This document shows, in pieces, positions 9,152-19,463 of a stretch of 64,000 nt of DNA (position 1 is the first letter of the stretch; each line of letters opens with the position of its first letter). Location of the stretch: assembly GCF_900101915.1 (NCBI RefSeq), contig NZ_FNAL01000001.1, positions 1 through 64,000 of the forward strand. Reading direction: 5' to 3'. The notes under the pieces were generated by a model, which saw nothing but the letters and a program-made list of their open reading frames with translations, was not told the DNA's origin and searched no databases. The DNA comes from Psychrobacter pacificensis. Its GTDB lineage: Bacteria; Pseudomonadota; Gammaproteobacteria; Pseudomonadales; Moraxellaceae. Made by a program: the position numbers and the translations under genes.

Positions 9152-10729
9152 GTGACAACTTGCCTTATGCCTACTGACTATCTTACAAACCCGCCACTCG
9201 GCGATGATGAAATGATGGCAGCCATTGATATTGGTTCCAACAGTTTCCACTTAGCCATTGCCCGTCTTGATCATGGGGAAGTGCGCAAAGTAGTCTCTAT
9301 GTCTGAAAAGGTACAGCTCGCTGCTGGACTGGATGAGCATAAAATCTTGAGCGAGACAGCTGCACAGCGTGGTCTGGATTGTTTGAGTCGGTTTGTGGCG
9401 CGTCTGGATTCTGTACCGCCAGAGCGTATTCGTGTGGTTGCGACCAACGCCTTGCGCCAAGCCAAAAATGCCAATGATTTTATTGCAAAAGCCAATAAGA
9501 TTTTGCCCAAGCCCATTGAGATTATCGCTGGTCGCGAAGAGGCACGCTTGATTTATTTGGGCGTCTCGCATACCAATGAGAGTAGCGACAAGCGCTTGGT
9601 TATTGATATTGGTGGTGGCTCGACGGAATTTATTATCGGTCAAGAGTTTGATCCTTTATTGACTGAAAGCTTACAAATGGGCTGCGTCGCATTCACACAG
9701 AAGTACTTTGCTGATGGCCTCATTACCAAAGAGGCTTTTAACAATGCGATTTCAGGCGCGCGCAAGGAAGTACTGGCAATCAATGGTCGTTACCAAAAGA
9801 CTGGTTGGAGCAGCGTGGTCGGCTCAAGTGGGACGATCAAAGCGGTGCGTAATGTCCTTGTGTCCAAAGGCTGGGCCGATGAGCAAGAACGCATTACTTA
9901 TAAAGGCGTTAAAAAACTAGAGCGATTGCTGCTTAAGATTGGCAATATTGATGATATCGAGCTAGAAGGCGTCAAAGACCACCGTAAAGCGGTATTTCCG
10001 GCAGGTGTGGCAGTGTTGCGTGCGGTGATGAAGGTACTAGGCGTTGAGACCATTACCTACTCAGATGGGGCATTACGTGAAGGCGTGATGTATGACATGC
10101 TGGGGCGTTTTGCGAGCGAAGATGTGCGTGACCGCAGTGTGCTCGCGCTTATCAAGCGTTATTCAGGCGACAAAAAGCAAGCCAAGCAAGTGGTAAAAAC
10201 CAGTCGTAACCTGTTCGAGCAAGTAAAAGATAAGCTTGCCCTAACAAGCGATGACTGTGACTTACTCAGACGTGCCGCGTTTTTGCATGAGATTGGCCTT
10301 GCAATCAGTCATAGCAGTTATCATAAGCACAGCGCCTATTTGCTTGAGTATTCTGATATTCCAGGGTTCTCACAAGTGGATCAAAAGCGTATGGCGCAGT
10401 TGATGCTCAACCATCGCCGTAAGCTCAAAGCCGATATGTTCGAGCAGACCTGTCAGATCGGGGGAAACCAGCTCGTTTATCTGTGCTTGCTATTGCGTCT
10501 TGCGGTACTCGCGCATCATAGCCGTAGTGATTATAAACTGCCAGAATTAGAATTAAAGGTCATCAGTGATAGCGACTGGCAAATCACGGTGGCTGATAGC
10601 AGCGAGCATTATGCGTTTTTGGTTGCTGATTTGCGCACAGAGATTGAGCAGTTTGCCAAATGGGGCGTACAGCTTAGTGTGGTAGAGGCGCAAGCAACTG
10701 AACCGTTACCATTGTCCGTATCGAGTTAA
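9152..10729 (+). CDS. ppx: Exopolyphosphatase / guanosine pentaphosphate phosphohydrolase
   Basis: A Ppx/GppA-family phosphatase of the actin-like ATPase superfamily. AAIDIGSNSFHLAIARL is the phosphate 1 motif, VIDIGGGSTEFIIG the phosphate 2 motif, and SDGALREGVMYDML ends the catalytic half. A C-terminal HD-like helical domain (about 330-500, with HEIGLAISHSSYHKHSAYLL) follows. The length of 525 matches E. coli Ppx (513) and GppA (494), and the two cannot be separated here. The start is uncertain: GTG 9152, ATG 9167 and internal ATGs at about 9212-9215 are all possible. Confidence 0.9.
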   Translation: MTTCLMPTDYLTNPPLGDDEMMAAIDIGSNSFHLAIARLDHGEVRKVVSMSEKVQLAAGLDEHKILSETAAQRGLDCLSRFVARLDSVPPERIRVVATNALRQAKNANDFIAKANKILPKPIEIIAGREEARLIYLGVSHTNESSDKRLVIDIGGGSTEFIIGQEFDPLLTESLQMGCVAFTQKYFADGLITKEAFNNAISGARKEVLAINGRYQKTGWSSVVGSSGTIKAVRNVLVSKGWADEQERITYKGVKKLERLLLKIGNIDDIELEGVKDHRKAVFPAGVAVLRAVMKVLGVETITYSDGALREGVMYDMLGRFASEDVRDRSVLALIKRYSGDKKQAKQVVKTSRNLFEQVKDKLALTSDDCDLLRRAAFLHEIGLAISHSSYHKHSAYLLEYSDIPGFSQVDQKRMAQLMLNHRRKLKADMFEQTCQIGGNQLVYLCLLLRLAVLAHHSRSDYKLPELELKVISDSDWQITVADSSEHYAFLVADLRTEIEQFAKWGVQLSVVEAQATEPLPLSVSS

Positions 10730-10894
10730 AGACTAACGTAACAAAAGCAGTGCTGTCGATAATGTCATGCTATATAAGATGTGCTACTATAGCTTCTACT
10801 CAGTTTACAACTGTACTTTCATTATCTGAACACCGATAACGATATTATTCTTAAACATAAATACATTAAGTATAATGATTAAAGGGAAGCGTCT

Positions 10895-11698
10895 ATGAGC
10901 ACTGTCTGGGATAGTGTGCAGCTTGCACGACATGCCAAGCGTCCATTATTTATGGACTATGTTAATCAGCTTTTTACTGAATTTGATGAGTTGCACGGCG
11001 ATCGTGCTTTTGCCGATGACAAAGCCATTTTGGGCGGTCTGGCACGGTTCAATGATCAACCTGTAATGGTCATCGGTCAGCATCGTGGTCGCAGTACTCG
11101 TGAGCGTATCGAGCATAATTTTGGTATGGCCAACCCTGAAGGCTATCGCAAAGTGATTCGCTTGGTCAAAATGGCAGAGCGCTTCAATATTCCTGTGATG
11201 ACCTTTGTCGATACTCAAGGTGCCTATCCTGGTGTTGGCGCAGAAGAGCGCGGTCAAGCGCAAGCGATTGCAGAGAGTATCGCGGTATTCTCTAGCCTAA
11301 AAGTGCCTATCATCGTGACCATTATCGGTGAAGGTGGTTCAGGTGGTGCATTGGCAATTGGCGTTGGCGACAAAGTCAACATGCTGCAAAACAGCATCTA
11401 TTCGGTCATTTCTCCTGAAGGCTGTGCATCTATCTTATGGAAAACCGCTGAAAAAGCACCAGACGCTAGTGAAGCACTGAAATTAAATGCCATCAACCTT
11501 TACCAGCTAGGTTTGGTTGATGCCGTCATCGATGAAGGTGAGGGCGCACATGTGCAGCCACAACCCGTTATGGAAGCTCTAAAATCACTGATCACTGAGC
11601 AGCTTGATGAAATCAAAGATTTGGATCCTCAAGAGCGTTGTGAGCTCCGCTACGAAAAATTAAAGACGTTTAACTCAGAAGTGATGCTGCCTGCTTAA
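10895..11698 (+). CDS. accA: Acetyl-CoA carboxylase carboxyltransferase subunit alpha
   Basis: Alpha half of the carboxyltransferase that makes malonyl-CoA with AccD and biotinyl-AccB. It has 267 residues against about 319 in E. coli. The missing part is the N-terminal helical extension; the protein starts at the WDSVQLARH block. The core is intact: [39 protein letters not shown] and [15 protein letters not shown]. Short AccA is, as I recall, normal in Acinetobacter and relatives, so this is not a truncation. A ribosome site AAAGGGAAG precedes the ATG. Confidence 0.95.
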   Translation: MSTVWDSVQLARHAKRPLFMDYVNQLFTEFDELHGDRAFADDKAILGGLARFNDQPVMVIGQHRGRSTRERIEHNFGMANPEGYRKVIRLVKMAERFNIPVMTFVDTQGAYPGVGAEERGQAQAIAESIAVFSSLKVPIIVTIIGEGGSGGALAIGVGDKVNMLQNSIYSVISPEGCASILWKTAEKAPDASEALKLNAINLYQLGLVDAVIDEGEGAHVQPQPVMEALKSLITEQLDEIKDLDPQERCELRYEKLKTFNSEVMLPA

Positions 11699-11753
11699 TG
11701 CAAAGCATGTGCTAAGCTTTTCATATTCGAGACTGAGTCTTAATGCTAAAATA

Positions 11754-11782
11754 AAACGTGTCATTCAATGGCGCGTTTTTTT
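11754..11782 (+). terminator. accA terminator
   Basis: Imperfect stem AACGTGtCATT / AATGgCGCGTT followed by a T-run. Confidence 0.7.
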
Positions 11783-11832
11783 ATGTCTATTAATTTGCTC
11801 ATGAATTTATCTATCTAAAACTAAGGCTGATT

Positions 11833-13389
11833 ATGACCAGCAGTGCCATCCTCACGCATCCTATTAGACCAATCAGTGATTTGCCGATTGATGAGACATT
11901 GGCAGATGCATTATTGGGCAGTATAAATGACTATAGGGAGCAGCTGCATGGTCGTCGGCTATGGCTGGCTTGTAGCGGTGGGCGTGATTCATTAGCGCTT
12001 GCAGCGTTATGTGTGCAGCTCTATCGGCAAGGCAGATTGCCATGTTTGCCGCAGCTGTTACATGTTGATCATGGTTTGCAAGCGCATAGTCGGCACTGGG
12101 CTAAGCACGTCGCTGATTGGGCGCAAGCACAGCAGATACCTTGTCATATCCTAAGAGCACAAGTGACAGGTCATGATGAGCAAGCCGCGCGGCAAGCCCG
12201 CTATAACGCCATGCGTGCGCATATCAACCAAGATGATGTACTGCTACTAGGACATCACGCCGACGACCAAGCCGAAACGGTACTGATGCGCTTGATCCAA
12301 GGCGCTGGGGTCAATGGTCTATCAGGTATGCAACCATGGCGAGTACAAACGCAGCATGGACGACGCCATGCATTGTGGCGACCTTGGCTCACGGTAAGGC
12401 GCGCCACGATTAGTAATTATGCCAAGCGCTTAGCGTTGCCTTATATCGATGACCCGACCAACGAGACGGGTGATAATGTCCGTAGCGGACTGCGCCGCGA
12501 TATCATGCCTATACTGGCAACTTATAACCCCAATGTCATTGATAATATTGCTCGCAGTGCGCAGCTATTAGGCGATGCGCAAGCCACTGTCAATGTTCAG
12601 GCTGAGCAAGATATGCAGCAGACAGCTGATGAAAGCCTACAGCTACCAGCAGCACAGCGCATGCTCAATATCGATACATTGCAAGTATTGCCCATTTATC
12701 GCCAGCGGCAACTACTGCATCATTGGCTGGGTCAAGATGAGCCATTACCGCCTGCTAAGCAGCTGGTCGATGACGTATGGAATTTGACTCAGCGCAGCGA
12801 CCATGATCACCAAACTGAGCTGTTTTGGCAAGCTCGTACGCGCTCCTATGTTGTTCGCCGCTATCGTCAGCAGCTCTATCGTCAAAGCAGTGAATGGTTG
12901 TCTTGGTTAAACGTGCCACTAATAGAGCAAGCGCAGCTTTTATCGCGTTTGGATTTGACAACAAATGACTCAGCAGACAGTGATTTTGCACTACTGACTG
13001 TTCGTCGCACTGAAGACTATATCTGGCAGTTGCAAGTGTATCCAGATGCGCTGGCAAGATTGATAGAAAGTCATATAGGCGCACTCAATGCAGTATTAAA
13101 GATAAAGCCATTAGATCGCAAACAGCGTGTGCAGACGGCATTGGCGACACGTTCACAATCAGGCAAAAAACTGTATCAAACGCTTGGTATTCCATTATGG
13201 CTGCGAGAAAGCTTGGTTGTGGTCAGTGTCGTACTCTTAGATAAAGAACACGCTAAAAATGAGATTCCTATCTTATTATTATCGCCTTTTGATAGGTGGA
13301 TATTGAAAAATGACTTTTCGAGCAATACCAAAAGTCTAGGTAGTGATATCGACGATGTTTTTAAGAATGTTATAAGCGTAGTTGAGTAG
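11833..13389 (+). CDS. tilS: tRNA(Ile)-lysidine synthetase
   Basis: Adds lysine to C34 of tRNA-Ile(CAU), changing its decoding from AUG to AUA. The ATP-pyrophosphatase P-loop SGGRDS is at residues 48-53, followed by LLHVDHGLQAHS, LGHHADDQAETVLMRL and the lysidine synthase block WRPWLTVRRATI...YIDDPTN. A long, less conserved C-terminal region (about 230-518) covers the substrate-binding domains. Gene order accA-tilS is common in gammaproteobacteria. The gene is preceded by the accA terminator, so it probably has its own promoter. Confidence 0.95.
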   Translation: MTSSAILTHPIRPISDLPIDETLADALLGSINDYREQLHGRRLWLACSGGRDSLALAALCVQLYRQGRLPCLPQLLHVDHGLQAHSRHWAKHVADWAQAQQIPCHILRAQVTGHDEQAARQARYNAMRAHINQDDVLLLGHHADDQAETVLMRLIQGAGVNGLSGMQPWRVQTQHGRRHALWRPWLTVRRATISNYAKRLALPYIDDPTNETGDNVRSGLRRDIMPILATYNPNVIDNIARSAQLLGDAQATVNVQAEQDMQQTADESLQLPAAQRMLNIDTLQVLPIYRQRQLLHHWLGQDEPLPPAKQLVDDVWNLTQRSDHDHQTELFWQARTRSYVVRRYRQQLYRQSSEWLSWLNVPLIEQAQLLSRLDLTTNDSADSDFALLTVRRTEDYIWQLQVYPDALARLIESHIGALNAVLKIKPLDRKQRVQTALATRSQSGKKLYQTLGIPLWLRESLVVVSVVLLDKEHAKNEIPILLLSPFDRWILKNDFSSNTKSLGSDIDDVFKNVISVVE

Positions 13390-13712
13390 ATGAAACAAAA
13401 CTATAGCGGCTATTATATCTTGCAATGAGGCTTTCATAAGTGTGCTGCCCATACCTTGAAGTCTTTTTGAACCGCCTTACGAATAAAAAACATATTTGAC
13501 ACCTCAAAATATTTTATAAAAATTATTTCTCAATCTAACAGCTAAACCATGTCATAGTCGACGTCAGTTGCGTGTTTTAACTAGGTTTAATGCGATTGTA
13601 GCTGACAGGAATTTATCAAACGGTTGTAGTGGCAGTATGCTAAACTGAGTGTCGTTTTATATATCAGTATGTTACGTTGAATACTTTTGAATTTTGTGAC
13701 TAGGAGACAAGT
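13390..13712. other. Intergenic region upstream of proC
   Basis: About 320 bp, AT-rich, with no obvious RNA gene or terminator. It should contain the proC promoter; an AGGAGA ribosome site sits just before the proC ATG. Confidence 0.4.
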
Positions 13713-14546
13713 ATGTCGGTATTAGATAATAAGAAAATCAGTTTTATTGGTGGCGGAAATATGGCACAAGCGCTTATCAGCGGGCTTGTGGGCTGCGGCA
13801 TCAAACCAAGTCTAATCACGGTCGCCGATCCTAGCAGCGATATCCGTGAGCAACTAGCCGCTAAAGGTCTAAACACCGTCGATCCAATGGCGGATGCCAA
13901 AGCAGCTGTGGTCGGTGCTGATATCGTGGTACTGGCAGTAAAACCACAAATGATGAAAGTGGTGGTTGGTGCTTTTGCTGAGGCATTGGACAATCAGTTG
14001 GTCATCTCGGTTGCTGCAGGTCTGTCAACTGACCTATTGTCTAGCATGCTGGGCGGCTATAGTAATATCGTGCGCGCCATGCCAAACACGCCTTCCATGA
14101 TTCAGATGGGTGCAACCGGTCTCTATGGCACAGATAATATCTCAGCTGAACAAAAAGAGCTGGCAACCGCGGTGATGGAAGCCTCAGGACTGGTCATGTG
14201 GGTCGATGATGAAGAACATATGCATGCTGTGACTGCCGTGTCAGGCTCAGCGCCAGCGTATATGTTTTATTTCATCGAATCGATGGTCGATGGCGCAGTG
14301 GCATTAGGGCTTGATAAAGAACAAGCCTCAGTACTTGCCCTGCAAACCATGCTTGGTGCGGCAAAAATGGCGATGAATAGTGAAGATACGCCTGCTGAGC
14401 TGCGCCGTAAAGTGACGTCTCCAAACGGTACCACTCAAGCCGCTGTTGAATCCATGCAAGCCAATGAGATTGGCCGCCAAATCGGTGAAGCCATGCAAGC
14501 GTGCTATGATCGTAGCCAAGCGCTTAGTGAAGAGATGAGTAAATAG
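13713..14546 (+). CDS. proC: Pyrroline-5-carboxylate reductase
   Basis: Last step of proline synthesis: NAD(P)H-dependent reduction of pyrroline-5-carboxylate. It has 277 residues, the usual length. The N-terminal Rossmann motif is ISFIGGGNMAQALISGL (9-25), followed by VLAVKPQMM, NIVRAMPNTPSMIQMGATGL and the C-terminal dimer domain with AVSGSAPAYMFYFIESMVDGAV and VTSPNGTTQAAVE. The yggT gene follows on the same strand after 142 bp, a frequent pairing. Confidence 0.97.
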   Translation: MSVLDNKKISFIGGGNMAQALISGLVGCGIKPSLITVADPSSDIREQLAAKGLNTVDPMADAKAAVVGADIVVLAVKPQMMKVVVGAFAEALDNQLVISVAAGLSTDLLSSMLGGYSNIVRAMPNTPSMIQMGATGLYGTDNISAEQKELATAVMEASGLVMWVDDEEHMHAVTAVSGSAPAYMFYFIESMVDGAVALGLDKEQASVLALQTMLGAAKMAMNSEDTPAELRRKVTSPNGTTQAAVESMQANEIGRQIGEAMQACYDRSQALSEEMSK

Positions 14547-14585
14547 TTATTGATTAGCAATTAAGTAAGTAACGACCCAAAAAGT

Positions 14586-14608
14586 AGGTCAGGCTCAACA
14601 GCTGACCT
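14586..14608 (+). other. Hairpin between proC and yggT without T-run
   Basis: AGGTCAG pairs with CTGACCT across a 9-base loop. It lacks a T-tract, so it is more likely an mRNA-stabilising or processing structure than a terminator. Confidence 0.45.
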
Positions 14609-14688
14609 GCATTGTATGATGATTCGCATCTGATAATGACAGTTGTCATCCTAAAATCTGTCAACAATGTCCCATTGAGTAGCCCTTC

Positions 14689-15258
14689 ATGAACAACATG
14701 TTATTTCAAGTTTTTGATCTGGTCACCACATTCGCTATGATGCTGGTGTTTATTCGTTTTATGCTGCAATTTGCAGGGATGGATGCGCGCAACCCGATGA
14801 TTGCACCTGCCTATAAAGCGACCCATATCGTCGATGTGTTTGGGCGTATCTTCCCAACGGTCGGACAGGGACGTATTAGCATTGCTGCTATTGTCCTGAT
14901 GTTTTTGATTCGTCTGATTGATATCTCTGGAAAAGCGGCCTTGACGCATCAAGGGATTGCGCCTGTGCCGCTATTCTTCACGGGTACGATCAGCTTGGTA
15001 TTAGACTTTTTACGCATGTGTCGTTACCTAGTGATTGGGTCTATTATCGTCAGCTGGATCGTGGTGTTTACCCAATCCCAGCATCCTATTATTGGTATCA
15101 TCATTCAGCTAGCAGAACCGATTTTGGCACCGTTCCGTCGTATTACGCCAAACTTAGGCATGCTTGATTTATCACCGATGATTGCTTTTTTTGTATTCTA
15201 TCTGCTTGAGATCTTCATCGGCGGCTTGTCGGCAAACTTTATGCCAATGCTAGGATAA
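14689..15258 (+). CDS. YggT-family membrane protein
   Basis: A 189-residue integral membrane protein with two YGGT repeats (about 1-95 and 100-189). Hydrophobic segments are at about 5-25, 60-85, 95-125 and 160-180. Typical YGGT text includes RFMLQFAGMDARNPMIAPAY and EPILAPFRRITPNLGMLDLSPMIAFFVFYLLE. The family often neighbours proC or the cell-division yggS genes; a role in osmotic or envelope physiology has been suggested, but no activity is established. Confidence 0.9.
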   Translation: MNNMLFQVFDLVTTFAMMLVFIRFMLQFAGMDARNPMIAPAYKATHIVDVFGRIFPTVGQGRISIAAIVLMFLIRLIDISGKAALTHQGIAPVPLFFTGTISLVLDFLRMCRYLVIGSIIVSWIVVFTQSQHPIIGIIIQLAEPILAPFRRITPNLGMLDLSPMIAFFVFYLLEIFIGGLSANFMPMLG

Positions 15259-15302
15259 TTGGTGTCTCTAAATCACAGAGAATAAATAACGCATCGCATG
15301 CC

Positions 15303-15337
15303 AAAAGGCGCACTATAAAATATAGAGCGCCTTTTTT
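15303..15337. terminator. Bidirectional terminator, yggT / thiD
   Basis: Stem AAAAGGCGC-CTATA with TATAG-GCGCC, A4 upstream and T6 downstream. It lies between convergent genes. Confidence 0.9.
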
Positions 15338-15389
15338 ATGTCTGCTATTGATGAACGTTATTACTTTATGTTGTTACTTTATAAAGACA

Positions 15390-16429
<1,040 letters not shown>

Positions 16430-16457
16430 TTGCAATTCGTTTTGGCTTTGTTATAAT
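16430..16457 (+). promoter_or_regulatory. tRNA-Ser promoter
   Basis: -35 TTGCAA (16430-16435), a 16-bp spacer and -10 TATAAT (16452-16457), followed by a GC-rich start region (CGCCCACGAC) typical of a stringent discriminator. Confidence 0.8.
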
Positions 16458-16529
16458 ACTCGCCCACGACATAAGACGTATTGTTAGCATTAATACTATG
16501 TTTATTTTTATAAATGTCTTAAATCGTTA

Positions 16530-16619
16530 GGTGAAGTGGGTGAGTGGCTGAAACCAGTTCCCTGCTAAGGAACCATACGTGTAAGCGTATCGAGGGTTCG
16601 AATCCCTCCTTCACCGCCA
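16530..16619 (+). tRNA. tRNA-Ser(GCT)
   Basis: A 90-nt class II tRNA. Acceptor GGTGAAG pairs with CTTCACC, then G and encoded CCA. The anticodon stem GTTCC/GGAAC closes loop CTGCTAA with anticodon GCT at 16564-16566. It has a long variable arm and T-arm GAGGGTTCGAATCCCTC. It reads AGC/AGU. Confidence 0.97.
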
Positions 16620-16716
16620 TTTATTCAGTTATTATTAGAGTAGTAACGCAGCATATTGCGTTAAACATTCTTAATAATTAAATCAAAAAATATTTTGTTT
16701 TTAATTAAAAAAGATG

Positions 16717-16744
16717 TTGACACAAGCGATATTATCTATATAAT
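16717..16744 (+). promoter_or_regulatory. tRNA-Arg promoter
   Basis: Perfect -35 TTGACA (16717-16722), a 16-bp spacer and perfect -10 TATAAT (16739-16744). It is one of the strongest sigma-70 promoters in the window. Confidence 0.88.
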
Positions 16745-16802
16745 AGCCAACCTAATTTACTGAAATTGTTTTTAACAACTCGGTAAATGATTTGCAAAGT
16801 AC

Positions 16803-16879
16803 GCGCTTGTAGCTCAGTTGGATAGAGCACTTGGCTACGAACTAAGGGGTCGGGAGTTCGAATCTCTCCAAGCGCACCA
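16803..16879 (+). tRNA. tRNA-Arg(ACG)
   Basis: A 77-nt tRNA. Acceptor GCGCTTG pairs with CAAGCGC, then A and encoded CCA. The anticodon stem CTTGG/CTAAG closes loop CTACGAA with anticodon ACG at 16837-16839. A34 is presumably edited to inosine by TadA so that CGU, CGC and CGA are read. Confidence 0.97.
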
Positions 16880-16899
16880 TTTGCATAATCAACTAAATC

Positions 16900-16934
16900 A
16901 ATCGCCTGTCTTATGACAATTGGCGATTTTTTTA
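16900..16934 (+). terminator. tRNA-Arg terminator
   Basis: Outer stem AATCGCC/GGCGATT with inner TGTC/GACA, followed by T7. Confidence 0.85.
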
Positions 16935-17111
16935 TGTCTATCATTTTTGTAATCTATCACGGGGCTTGATGGCTTCGTACTGGTGACTTGCTGTCAATCG
17001 CTTTGCAACTATAGTCAATATGATCAGACGGTCATCTAGGATAATGTACGATAGACCAGTCATTTACGGTACAATAGCGTTATTATTCACTGCTTGCTAT
17101 GAGCTCGTACC

Positions 17112-17774
17112 ATGCCAAAAAGTTCCTCTAAACGCCCGTCAAAATCTGTCAATAAATCAAAGCCGCAACCGAGCGCTTTTGCGCAGCAAGATCCTAATGA
17201 AGCGCCCGCCATTGCCAAACCCATGGTTCGTGTCGTAGCCATTCTGTATGATGGTATGTTGATTCTGGCATTGTTATTTTTGGTGGGTACGATATTGACC
17301 GTAGTTGGCACGCTGCTAACGATGGAGACGGGTACCGAGTCTTCACAGGCCCAGTCACTACCGCTTTGGTATCAAAACGCCATTATGACGCCATCATTTG
17401 TACTGACATTGGTGGCCTTCTACGGCATATTTTGGCGCCGTGGTGGTCAGACATTGGGGATGCAGACATGGCGGCTCAAAACCATTAATGACGCGGGTCA
17501 GTGGCTCACGTGGGGGCAGTCGTTTAAGCGTATCTTGGCTGCTTGTCTGATGCCGTTACTCTTTGGCATCATCGGTAGTCTTATTGATGGGTCACGCGCC
17601 GCCTTATTGGCCAGCGCGTTTCTTGGACTGGTATTCAACTATGTTTTTTGTCTGTTTAACCCTCGTGGTCTCGCAGTACAGGATATGCTATCCAACACCA
17701 TTACCCTAAAAATGCCAAAAGTAGCACATGAAGGGTTATGGCGCGGTTTTAAAAATCGTAAGAAAAAATCTTAG
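17112..17774 (+). CDS. RDD-family membrane protein
   Basis: A 220-residue protein with a 35-residue polar, lysine-rich N-terminus. An RDD domain follows: the first helix contains MVRVVAILYDGMLILALLFLVGT (the R and D of RDD), the second is around 95-115 (MTPSFVLTLVAFYGIFWRRGGQTLGMQTWRLKTI, the classic second half), and further helices are at 140-185. RDD proteins are small membrane proteins; some have been linked to Na+/H+ exchange, but the role here is unknown. Confidence 0.85.
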   Translation: MPKSSSKRPSKSVNKSKPQPSAFAQQDPNEAPAIAKPMVRVVAILYDGMLILALLFLVGTILTVVGTLLTMETGTESSQAQSLPLWYQNAIMTPSFVLTLVAFYGIFWRRGGQTLGMQTWRLKTINDAGQWLTWGQSFKRILAACLMPLLFGIIGSLIDGSRAALLASAFLGLVFNYVFCLFNPRGLAVQDMLSNTITLKMPKVAHEGLWRGFKNRKKKS

Positions 17775-17819
17775 GATTATAAAATAGCCAGCAAGGCTCA
17801 AAACATACAAAAGTGAAAG

Positions 17820-18794
17820 TTATATATTAACGCTTTGAATCAGCCATGCAGTATAACCGACAAAGAAAAGCACCAACGTAGCGCCCGACGTACGACCGAA
17901 CTGGCGCTTTTTTGTAAAGGCAAACACACACAGAGCAACGAGTAATACCGTCAGTAGCCCCATTGCCATCACATCACGTGATAAAATCACTGGATCAGCA
18001 GAGATAGGGGCAATCACCGTAGCTAGGCCTACGACCGCCAATGTATTGAAGACATTTGAGCCAATGATATTGCCAAGTGCCATGTCGTGCTCGCCTTTAC
18101 GCGCTGCTGACAAGCTTGATACCAGCTCAGGCAGTGATGTACCAACCGCAACAATCGTCAAGCCAATGATAAGCTCACTCAGCCCCCAGAGCGTTGCCAA
18201 TTCGACCGCTCCCCAAACGATCGCCCGCGAGCTAAGTACCAGCATCAGCATACCGAGCAGTAAGCTACCAAGTCCACGCGCTACGCTTGGCTCTGTCGCA
18301 TCTGAATCTGCATTATCAATGTCCTCTTCATGCTCATGATAGCCCTCACGAATGCTCAATACGATCTGTGACCCCAATACCGCAATCAACAATACAAGCA
18401 ATATCAGACCATCCACTTGGCTCAATATGCCGTCACGTAGCTGCCATGCAGCGATGGCGGTGATTAGCAGTAGCAGCGGCAGGTCACGCTTTACGATACC
18501 TTTACGGATGATAATAGGGCTAATCAGTACGGTTGCACCCAGTACTAAGGCAATATTGATAATATTTGAGCCGTAAGCATTGCCTAAAGCCAGCTCAGGA
18601 CTGCCTTCTAATGCAGCCAGTACTGACACGACCATCTCAGGTGCTGATGTGCCGATACCTAATATCAAAACACCGATTAGGAAACTCGGTACACTAAACT
18701 TTTTTGCCAGCGCTGTTGCTCCGTCAATAAAGACATCGGCACTCCAAACCAAAATTGCTAACCCAATCAGTATTGCAATCACCGCCAACCACAT
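17820..18794 (-). CDS. yrbG: Calcium/sodium antiporter, CaCA family (YrbG-like)
   Basis: A 324-residue cation exchanger with about 10 membrane segments arranged as two inverted repeats. Each repeat has the family signature: GIGTSAPEMVVSV with LALGNAYGSNIINI in the first, and AVGTSLPELVSSL with MALGNIIGSNVFN in the second. A charged central loop (about 150-170, HEHEEDIDNADSDATE) fits the cytoplasmic loop. The length equals E. coli YrbG (325). The transported ions are inferred from the family. It converges with the RDD gene and has no clear terminator between. Confidence 0.9.
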   Translation of the reverse strand: MWLAVIAILIGLAILVWSADVFIDGATALAKKFSVPSFLIGVLILGIGTSAPEMVVSVLAALEGSPELALGNAYGSNIINIALVLGATVLISPIIIRKGIVKRDLPLLLLITAIAAWQLRDGILSQVDGLILLVLLIAVLGSQIVLSIREGYHEHEEDIDNADSDATEPSVARGLGSLLLGMLMLVLSSRAIVWGAVELATLWGLSELIIGLTIVAVGTSLPELVSSLSAARKGEHDMALGNIIGSNVFNTLAVVGLATVIAPISADPVILSRDVMAMGLLTVLLVALCVFAFTKKRQFGRTSGATLVLFFVGYTAWLIQSVNI

Positions 18795-18850
18795 CGGTAT
18801 GTTTCCTTATATATGATGAAAAATATGAGTTTAATAAATAAAAATCGCAC

Positions 18851-18883
18851 AAAAAAAGCCGAATCTTGATTTAGATTCAGCTT
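18851..18883 (-). terminator. panD terminator
   Basis: On the minus strand AAAGCTGAATCT pairs imperfectly with AGATTCGGCTTT and is followed by a T-run (A7 on the plus strand). Confidence 0.8.
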
Positions 18884-18982
18884 TCCTCATAGCATCGAGA
18901 TTTTTAGTAATAATAGCAGTTAACTCAAAGATGTAACTTTGTGTTTATCTTAAATTTACCAAAACCTCACCATCCTGTCATA

Positions 18983-19363
18983 TTAAGCAACTTGTACAGG
19001 AATGATATTTGCTGTGTCTTTCACCGTGTTGTCTTCGTTGCAATAGACCAGTTTTGGCTGATACGTCGATGCTTCAACTTCATCGAAATGCGCGTAAGCA
19101 CAAATAATGACGATGTCGCCTAGGTCTGCCATATGAGCCGCAGCACCATTTAATGAGATAATACCAGAGCCCGCCTCAGCACGGATAGCATAGGTGCGAA
19201 AGCGCTTGCCATTGGTCACATTATAGATATCGATAGATTCGTTTTCACGTAGACCAGCTAGGTCTAGTAGATCACCATCGATACCGCATGAGCCTTCATA
19301 GTGAAGCTCAGCATGGGTAACGCGAGCACGGTGTAATTTGCATTTAAGCATATTAAGTAGCAT
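18983..19363 (-). CDS. panD: Aspartate 1-decarboxylase precursor
   Basis: Makes beta-alanine for pantothenate and CoA. A 126-residue proenzyme that cleaves itself between G24 and S25 (motif YEGSC) to form the pyruvoyl group from S25. K9, Y58-type region and NGAAAH are conserved. A second ATG four residues in is also possible; homologues vary. It is not beside panB or panC. It is downstream of pth on the same strand. Confidence 0.95.
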   Translation of the reverse strand: MLLNMLKCKLHRARVTHAELHYEGSCGIDGDLLDLAGLRENESIDIYNVTNGKRFRTYAIRAEAGSGIISLNGAAAHMADLGDIVIICAYAHFDEVEASTYQPKLVYCNEDNTVKDTANIIPVQVA

Positions 19364-19463
19364 AGGTTGCTTCCTTAGCGTAACTGATATTAAATAACTA
19401 AATCAAAAGGTTAATGGGGACAAACGTACCAAAATAAAAGGCTATTACTATAGAAATAATATT

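Noticed and set aside
12755-13084. 109-codon open frame antisense to tilS
   Set aside because: Fully within tilS, low-complexity composition and no homology that I recognise.
16530-16879. tRNA genes as prophage attachment sites
   Set aside because: No integrase and no partial tRNA copy is present nearby.
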